From: Lachnospiraceae bacterium
GTDB lineage: Bacteria > Bacillota_A > Clostridia > Lachnospirales > Lachnospiraceae
Length of the DNA stretch: 38,394 nucleotides
Reading direction: 5' to 3'
Assembly (NCBI GenBank): GCA_017464645.1
Contig: JAFTZF010000015.1
Span: 1-38,394 of the forward strand
Position numbers and translations under genes: made by a program. Within the stretch, counting starts at the first letter, position 1; each line of letters starts with the position of its first letter. Positions 33,660 to 38,394 of this stretch are shown here, piece by piece. The notes below the pieces were generated by a model, which saw only the letters and a program-made list of their open reading frames with translations, ran no database searches and was not told the DNA's origin.

Positions 33660-34491
33660 CCCGGCCCCCGATTACTTCTGCATTCTCATATTCGTCAACC
33701 AATACTGCCACCACCAAAAAGCGATGGGTAGGATCTTTGGAGATACAAGTGGACATAGTCAGTATCTGATCCCCGAAGGACACATCCAGTTCCTCGTTTA
33801 TCAAGCCGGAAGATTCCCTCACATCTTCTATGAAAGAAGTAAAACAGTCTTCCTCCTCAAAATCATAATACGCCGGCAAATAAGCATCCGAAAATTTCAC
33901 AGCTGCAAAAATCTGATACAACAGGGTCTTCTCCGGCAGATAGATGTAAACATAGGGATATCCCTGAAAATTCTCTTCCTTCTCATAATTATGAAGGCTT
34001 CCGAACATGGTCCCGTTTTTCATGTTATGTCCATACAAAATGGTCTGAGGATCTGAAAAATCCCTGGCATGAATAGATTCCGAATAAATACTCCCCGGCA
34101 ATCCCGATGCTCTCTTCACCGTACGATTCAGGTAGTAAGAATCATCTGTGGGATGCTGCAAAACAGGATAATCCACCTTTGTGCCGGGAATCTGGATCCA
34201 GGCATAAATATCCTCGTTGGTTTCATGCAAGGAATCAAAATCAATGGTATTTTCTTTATAAAACTCAATATATGGGGAAACCTCCGGAATCTCCTCTGCC
34301 ACCGGTTCTTCCTGCTCCTTCTTTGCTGCCTCTTCCTCTGCACGCAGGCTCTCGTACAGTGCCTCTGCATCCTTTTGGCGTTTGTGGCTGATACCCATAA
34401 AAACAAGCACACCGCACAGCAAAATACCGCAAACTACGATTCCCGCTATATAAATCTGCTTTTTCTTATCCTTCCATTGTTTCAGGTCCAT
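33640..34491 (-). CDS. Class B sortase
   Basis: Cysteine transpeptidase that attaches selected proteins to the cell wall or polymerises pili. The 283-residue protein has a single N-terminal membrane anchor (about 13-32) and catalytic His155 (ILYGHNMKNG), Cys249 (LTMSTC) and Arg257. These match class B. ATG at 34491 follows AGGAGG; an ORF reading from 34605 lies over the promoter and is excluded. No obvious substrate with a sorting signal is in the window. The stop overlaps the AraC regulator's start. Confidence 0.9.
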   Translation of the reverse strand: MDLKQWKDKKKQIYIAGIVVCGILLCGVLVFMGISHKRQKDAEALYESLRAEEEAAKKEQEEPVAEEIPEVSPYIEFYKENTIDFDSLHETNEDIYAWIQIPGTKVDYPVLQHPTDDSYYLNRTVKRASGLPGSIYSESIHARDFSDPQTILYGHNMKNGTMFGSLHNYEKEENFQGYPYVYIYLPEKTLLYQIFAAVKFSDAYLPAYYDFEEEDCFTSFIEDVRESSGLINEELDVSFGDQILTMSTCISKDPTHRFLVVAVLVDEYENAEVIGGRDGSEAN

Positions 34492-34524
34492 ATTTTCCAA
34501 GCCTCCTCTCAAACAACTACTCTC

Positions 34525-34554
34525 ATTATACCCTGTGTTGCATATTCTTTTCAA
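34525..34554 (-). promoter_or_regulatory. Promoter of the sortase-regulator unit
   Basis: On the minus strand TTGAAA, 18 bases, TATAAT, followed about 34 bases later by the sortase ATG. It lies right after the ribosomal operon terminator. Confidence 0.78.
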
Positions 34555-34590
34555 CACTTTCCTAAAAATAGCTGTTCGGAGATTGGAACT

Positions 34591-34622
34591 AAAAAAGCTG
34601 TACATGATCTCTCATGTACAGC
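34591..34622 (-). terminator. Terminator of the ribosomal protein operon
   Basis: On the minus strand GCTGTACATGA and TCATGTACAGC form a perfect 11-bp stem around GAGA, followed by TTTTTTAG. It begins 27 bases after rplQ. Confidence 0.93.
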
Positions 34623-34648
34623 CTTCCGTTTTTTGTGAATAACCGCTA

Positions 34649-35173
34649 TTATACCAGCTCTAACAGAACTTCCATAGCAGCGTCACCCTTACGCAGACCG
34701 ATCTTTACGATTCTGGTGTAACCACCATTGCGGCTTACATACTTGGGTGCGATCTCGTCGAACAGCTTTTCAACCATATCAACTTCTTTGGTTTTCTTCT
34801 TGCCTTCTACTGCAACCTGAACCGGATACAGAACTTTCATCATCTGACGTCTTGCGTGCAGACGGCTGGACAGATCCTTTTTGATAGTCTTTTCTACTTC
34901 ATCGTATACGGTTACTTTCTTTCCGTCTACAACTTCTTTTACTCTCTTGCCCTTTGCATCCTTACGTGCAACCTTTGCAGTTACAGTAACGGTCTCGTAG
35001 TTGTCCTTTTCCTTTACAGCCAGTGCAATTAAGCCTTCTGCGATCTTACGAACTTCTTTTGCCTTTGCTTCAGTGGTAACGATCTTACCATGCTGCAGCA
35101 GAGCGGTTACCTGGTTTCTCAGCAGAGCCTTTCTCTGGCTGGCAGTTCTGCTTAACTTTCTATACTTTGCCAT
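34649..35173 (-). CDS. rplQ: 50S ribosomal protein L17, long form
   Basis: Component of the large ribosomal subunit near the exit tunnel. The N-terminal ([16 protein letters not shown]) and C-terminal ([20 protein letters not shown]) parts are conserved L17. At 174 residues it is about 50 longer than common L17 proteins because of a lysine-rich segment in the middle, after [15 protein letters not shown] precedes the ATG. It is last in the operon, 112 bases after rpoA; that gap has a small GC-rich hairpin (CCGGCC and GGTCGG). Confidence 0.96.
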   Translation of the reverse strand: MAKYRKLSRTASQRKALLRNQVTALLQHGKIVTTEAKAKEVRKIAEGLIALAVKEKDNYETVTVTAKVARKDAKGKRVKEVVDGKKVTVYDEVEKTIKKDLSSRLHARRQMMKVLYPVQVAVEGKKKTKEVDMVEKLFDEIAPKYVSRNGGYTRIVKIGLRKGDAAMEVLLELV

Positions 35174-35285
35174 TTTTCATTTCCTCCATTTGTGGAACCA
35201 CATTACCACGCTTCTTCGGTCTTACTGATAATGGGCTGCTCCGACCAAAGGCCGGGGCCTCCAAAATTTAATTGGGTACTCAAAC

Positions 35286-36245
35286 TCACTCTTCGCTGGG
35301 GTTCAGCTGAAGACCAAGCTCTTTTAATTTTGCAAGTACTTCCTCCAGAGACTTGCGGCCCAGGTTACGGACCTTCATCATATCTTCGGGAGTACGATTA
35401 CACAACTCTTCTACGGTGTTGATACCGGCTCTCTTCAAACAGTTGTAGGAACGAACAGAAAGCTCCAGTTCGTCGATGTTCATCTCCAGAACCTTGCCCT
35501 TCTCGTCATCTACATTGTCAACGATGAATTCCATCGTCTTGGTGTTCTCAGACAGGTCGATAAACAGGCTCAGATGCTCACTCAGCACCTTTGCTGCCAG
35601 GCTGATCGCTTCATCCGGCATCAGAGTACCATTGGTGTAAACATCCAGTGTCAACTTATCAAAGTCAGTGATCTGACCTACACGGGTATCCTGTACAGTT
35701 AAGTTTACACGCTCAACAGGAGTGTAGATAGAATCGATAGCAATCACGCCAACCGGGAAATCATCACTCTTGTTCTTATCTGCGCTCACATAACCTCTAC
35801 CCTTGGTAATGGTCAGTTCCATATAAAGCTTGCTGTCAGCACCGCCGTTCAGGTGTGCGATCACCAGCTCGGGATTCATGATCTCGATGTCCGGATCTGC
35901 CTGAATATCAGCTGCAGTCACTACGCCTTCACCCTCAAACTCAATGTAAGCTACTTTTGCTTCGTTGGTTTCGCTGTTGTTTCTGATTGCCAGCTCTTTG
36001 ATGTTCATGATAATCTCAGTCACATCTTCTTTTACGCCGGGAATAGAACTAAACTCGTGAAGAACGCCTTCAATTTTTACCTGGCTTACTGCTGCACCGG
36101 GCAGAGAAGAAAGCATGATTCTTCTCAAAGAGTTTCCAAGCGTTGTACCGTATCCTCTTTCCAGAGGTTCTACCACAAATCTTCCATATTTTTTATCATT
36201 TGAAATTTCTGCGGTTTCGATTTTCGGTTTATTAAAATCGAACAT
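35286..36245 (-). CDS. rpoA: RNA polymerase alpha subunit
   Basis: Assembles the core RNA polymerase and contacts promoter UP elements and activators. The 319-residue protein has the N-terminal dimerisation domain with [17 protein letters not shown] and SLPGAAV near residues 26-55, and a C-terminal domain with helix-hairpin-helix ([20 protein letters not shown]). AGGGGG precedes the ATG. It lies between rpsD and rplQ, a normal Firmicute order. Confidence 0.98.
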   Translation of the reverse strand: MFDFNKPKIETAEISNDKKYGRFVVEPLERGYGTTLGNSLRRIMLSSLPGAAVSQVKIEGVLHEFSSIPGVKEDVTEIIMNIKELAIRNNSETNEAKVAYIEFEGEGVVTAADIQADPDIEIMNPELVIAHLNGGADSKLYMELTITKGRGYVSADKNKSDDFPVGVIAIDSIYTPVERVNLTVQDTRVGQITDFDKLTLDVYTNGTLMPDEAISLAAKVLSEHLSLFIDLSENTKTMEFIVDNVDDEKGKVLEMNIDELELSVRSYNCLKRAGINTVEELCNRTPEDMMKVRNLGRKSLEEVLAKLKELGLQLNPSEE

Positions 36246-36296
36246 TATAAAGCCCCCTTTTTTTACTTTTTGGGTGTTTCTTCAGGCTACCATGTT

Positions 36297-36890
36297 CTAC
36301 TTAGAGTACAACTCGACGATCAGCATCTCGTTTACGGGAACATCGATCATCTCTCTGGTAGGAAGCTCTTTCACAGTTCCCTTCAGGGCCTCTAAATCAG
36401 ACTCCAGCCATTCCGGAACCAGTCTTCCACCGGTTACTTCTACGATGTCTTTGTATCTCTGAGAACCTTTGCATTTCTCTTTGATCTCGATTACATCTCC
36501 AGCTTTTACCAGATAAGAAGGAATGTTTACCTGCTTGCCGTTTACCAGCACATGCTTGTGGTCAACGATCTGTCTGGCTTCTTTTCTGGTTCTGGCCATA
36601 GCAAGACGGAATACTACGTTGTCCAGTCTGGACTCCAGCATAACCATCAGGTTCTCACCAGTCATGCCTTTCATTCTATCAGCCTTCTCGTAGTAGTTAC
36701 GGAAAGGTTTCTCCAGAACGCCGTAGATGAATTTTGCTTTCTGTTTTTCTCTGAGCTGTAAACCATACTCAGACATTTTCTTGTTTGCTCTCTTTAATTC
36801 TCTATTAGACTTTTTGTCAATTCCCAGTACAGTGGGCTCCAGACCCAGGGAACGACATCTTTTCAGAACAGGAACTCTATTAACTGCCAT
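36297..36890 (-). CDS. rpsD: 30S ribosomal protein S4
   Basis: Primary 16S rRNA-binding protein of the small subunit. The 197-residue protein has the S4 RNA-binding domain ([19 protein letters not shown] and [15 protein letters not shown]). It begins [19 protein letters not shown], and no N-terminal four-cysteine zinc site is present. AGGAGG precedes the ATG. In several bacteria S4 regulates its own operon by binding the leader RNA; here the leader of the operon is unusually structured. Confidence 0.97.
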   Translation of the reverse strand: MAVNRVPVLKRCRSLGLEPTVLGIDKKSNRELKRANKKMSEYGLQLREKQKAKFIYGVLEKPFRNYYEKADRMKGMTGENLMVMLESRLDNVVFRLAMARTRKEARQIVDHKHVLVNGKQVNIPSYLVKAGDVIEIKEKCKGSQRYKDIVEVTGGRLVPEWLESDLEALKGTVKELPTREMIDVPVNEMLIVELYSK

Positions 36891-36908
36891 TTGAATTGTA
36901 CCTCCTAA

Positions 36909-37301
36909 TTAGACTCTTCTACGTTTGGGCGGGCGACATCCGTTGTGAGGAACGGGAGTCACGTCGCGGATACTGGTTACTTCCAAACCACATGCCTGCA
37001 GAGCACGAATAGCTGCTTCACGGCCTGAACCAGGACCCTTTACAAATACGTCTACAGTCTTAAGTCCATGTACTAATGCAGCCTTGGTAGCGGTCTCTGC
37101 TGCCATCTGTGCTGCATACGGAGTAGATTTCCTTGAACCTCTAAATCCCAGACCACCGGCACTTGCCCAAGATAATGCGTTACCTTCAGTATCAGTCAGG
37201 GTAACGATCGTGTTATTAAAAGAAGACTGGATATGTGCCTGTCCGCGTTCAACGTTTTTCTTAACGCGCTTTTTTGTCACTTTCTTTGTAACTTTAGCCA
37301 T
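36909..37301 (-). CDS. rpsK: 30S ribosomal protein S11
   Basis: Platform protein of the small subunit. The 130-residue protein has [19 protein letters not shown] at the start, NNTIVTLTD and the conserved [13 protein letters not shown] end. Its ribosome site is weak (AAAGTAGG about 14 bases away), while the 113-base gap before it contains a small GAAA-loop hairpin, so translation may be coupled to rpsM. Confidence 0.97.
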   Translation of the reverse strand: MAKVTKKVTKKRVKKNVERGQAHIQSSFNNTIVTLTDTEGNALSWASAGGLGFRGSRKSTPYAAQMAAETATKAALVHGLKTVDVFVKGPGSGREAAIRALQACGLEVTSIRDVTPVPHNGCRPPKRRRV

Positions 37302-37414
37302 TTTTAAACTAACCTACTTTCTCTTTCTTTTCTTCGTTATCATCCTATAACATTTGATTAAGGAAGTCTGCACGAACTTCATGCTGCGGCTTTCGCCTTG
37401 CATTCACTCAGTGC

Positions 37415-37783
37415 TTACTTTTTCTTATTTGCTACTGTTCTCTTCGGTCCCTTACGGGTTCTTGCGTTGTTCTTGGTATTCTGACCACGAACCTGCAGAC
37501 CTTTACGATGACGGATACCTCTGTAGCATCCAATTTCCTGAAGTCTCTTGATGTTCATAGCAACTTCACGTCTCAGGTCACCCTCTACCATGTAGTGCTC
37601 ATCAATCACTTCACTGATTCTTTTTACTTCTTCGTCAGTTAAATCACGAACACGAGTATCCGGATTTACCTTTGCTGCTTCGAGAATCTTGCTTGCAGTT
37701 GTACGACCAATGCCGTAAACATAAGTTAAGCCGATCTCCACACGTTTTTCTCTCGGTAAGTCTACACCAGAAATACGAGCCAT
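37415..37783 (-). CDS. rpsM: 30S ribosomal protein S13
   Basis: Head protein of the small subunit that contacts the P-site tRNA. The 122-residue protein starts [16 protein letters not shown], has the helix-hairpin-helix [11 protein letters not shown] and the basic tail ([14 protein letters not shown]). ATG at 37783 follows GGAGG by nine bases; a longer frame to 37852 has no family support. It follows rpmJ after a structured gap. Confidence 0.97.
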   Translation of the reverse strand: MARISGVDLPREKRVEIGLTYVYGIGRTTASKILEAAKVNPDTRVRDLTDEEVKRISEVIDEHYMVEGDLRREVAMNIKRLQEIGCYRGIRHRKGLQVRGQNTKNNARTRKGPKRTVANKKK

Positions 37784-38025
37784 TTGATTATTCCTCCATT
37801 TTAAAAAAATAAATTGGTTGCGGACGTTTTTTACTAGGTGCCCGCCTGACACTTTCCTAAATGGGGTACAAAGCCTTCTTTAGAAGGGTACCCAGCCAGG
37901 TATCAACCTGACCTTTCAATTACTCTGCTATGCGCATTTCACCGTTTTAAGCAATATCACTGTGAATAATCTTGGGTTTATCTATATTTTGTATCATCGA
38001 ACACTGAATCAGCTCACACCATGGT

Positions 38026-38055
38026 CACTAAGGCTCGACAAAACCTCGCCAAGTG
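38026..38055. repeat. Hairpin repeat, copy 1 (30 nt, 13-nt loop)
   Basis: CACTaaGGC pairs with GCCaAGTG across a 13-base loop, with one mismatch and one extra base. It is 16 bases from copy 2. Confidence 0.65.
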
Positions 38056-38071
38056 TCCAGGTGTACTTTCG

Positions 38072-38100
38072 CACTAAGCTCGAAAGGACCTGGCTAAGTG
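38072..38100. repeat. Hairpin repeat, copy 2 (29 nt, 13-nt loop)
   Basis: CACTaAGC pairs with GCTaAGTG across a 13-base loop, with the same single mismatch as copy 3. On the minus strand its loop and the spacer toward copy 1 can also form a competing stem (CCAGGT-C-CTTTCG with CGAAAG-TAC-ACCTGG), so two exclusive folds are possible. Confidence 0.65.
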
Positions 38101-38157
38101 CTCAATGCAGCCGCACAAGAATATCGAAATCCAAGAATTACACTACAAATAGGGGAA

Positions 38158-38271
38158 TTAACCCTGTCTCTGTTTGTGCTTCGGATTTTCACAAATTACT
38201 CTGATACTACCTTTTCTCTTGATGATTTTGCATTTTTCGCAGATCGGTTTTACTGAAGAACGAACTTTCAC
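38158..38271 (-). CDS. rpmJ: 50S ribosomal protein L36
   Basis: The smallest large-subunit protein, 37 residues. It reads [20 protein letters not shown] and continues to a PKHKQRQG end, with zinc ligands Cys11, Cys14, Cys27 and His32. It starts with GTG at 38271, preceded by AAAGGAGGG. Its position just before rpsM is the standard gene order. It is the first gene in the operon after a strong promoter. Confidence 0.96.
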   Translation of the reverse strand: MKVRSSVKPICEKCKIIKRKGSIRVICENPKHKQRQG

Positions 38272-38323
38272 AGTAAACCCTCCTTTCTCTCTAATACAAA
38301 ACTTCGCATTACATGCGGATTAT

Positions 38324-38352
38324 AGTATACCACCATTTTCCTTTCAATGCAA
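38324..38352 (-). promoter_or_regulatory. Promoter of the rpmJ-rpsM-rpsK-rpsD-rpoA-rplQ operon
   Basis: On the minus strand TTGCAT, 17 bases, TATACT, with a leader of about 45 bases before the rpmJ start codon. It means the operon can be transcribed independently of the upstream ribosomal genes that presumably lie outside the window. Confidence 0.8.
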
Positions 38353-38394
38353 GCGGTTTTTCAAGGTTTTTTCTTGATTTTTCAGGGTTTTTTG

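Larger units (their letters stand above)
37784..38157 (-). promoter_or_regulatory. 374-base structured leader between rpmJ and rpsM
   Basis: This span has no reading frame. It includes two tandem hairpin repeats (38026-38055 and 38072-38100), and a long stem near 37864-37894 (GGGTAC..CCTTC loop GAAGG..GTACCC with a four-base bulge), plus CAGG..CCTG nearby. Transcription appears to come from the rpmJ promoter. In other bacteria such positions in alpha-operon-like transcripts hold autoregulatory sites for S4 or similar proteins; a similar role here is inferred. Confidence 0.55.

Noticed and set aside
37302..37414. Possible small gene or tRNA-like structure between rpsM and rpsK
   Set aside because: There is only a short GAAA-loop hairpin; no frame, cloverleaf or start site fits.
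38356..38380. Inverted repeat with TCAAG and CTTGA at the right edge
   Set aside because: Only five pairs and no U-run in the direction of transcription; too weak to call a terminator of the upstream gene outside the window.
1..38394. CRISPR array, prophage or antiphage defence system
   Set aside because: No regularly spaced direct repeats, phage structural genes, nucleases or reverse transcriptases were seen; the only mobile DNA is the IS3 fragment and the decayed toxin-antitoxin pair.

Overview
The window looks like a chromosomal segment of a gut Firmicute, most likely a Lachnospiraceae (Blautia/Dorea-like) bacterium. This is inferred from the strong AGGAGG-type ribosome binding sites, the gene order rpmJ-rpsM-rpsK-rpsD-rpoA-rplQ, a long-form L17, a class B sortase, and a rhamnose pathway using a RhaE-type aldolase. 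Almost every gene is on the minus strand. The exceptions are a lipid kinase, a PAP2 phosphatase and a transposase fragment near 19-21 kb.

Read in the direction of minus-strand transcription (high to low coordinates), the window opens with a housekeeping promoter, rpmJ, a 374-nt structured leader with two tandem hairpin repeats, then rpsM, rpsK, rpsD, rpoA and rplQ, ending at a strong terminator (34.6 kb). A sortase B gene overlaps an AraC-type regulator, followed by rhaB, rhaA and a stand-alone class II aldolase (rhamnose isomerase, kinase and cleavage). Next come a MATE efflux pump, a class I aminotransferase with sfsA, mutY, UDP-galactopyranose mutase (glf) and a family 2 glycosyltransferase.

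At 21.0-21.6 kb is a scar of mobile DNA: the 5' end of an IS3-family element abutting a decayed RelB/RelE-type toxin-antitoxin pair. The neighbouring plus-strand genes encode a YegS/DgkB-type lipid kinase and a PAP2 phosphatase. They diverge from an FAD-dependent oxidoreductase, with well-formed promoters facing both ways.

From 17.4 kb down to 8.7 kb are queT behind a probable preQ1 riboswitch, mreB, recD2, comF, two small unknown membrane proteins, cdaA and cdaR (cyclic di-AMP synthesis and its regulator) and an HPr phosphocarrier. From 8.5 kb down to 0.5 kb is a cell-surface polysaccharide cluster: a 909-residue DUF2142-like membrane protein, a flippase, a hexapeptide acyltransferase and three family 2 glycosyltransferases, closed by a terminator. 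The left edge holds only the first ten codons of another minus-strand gene. Its long leader carries two matching 15-bp palindromes that look like operator sites.

Most of the window is ordinary core genome. The least explained signals are a hairpin repeat family (two copies in the ribosomal leader, one before recD2) whose stems show compensating changes, and the duplicated palindrome at the left edge.
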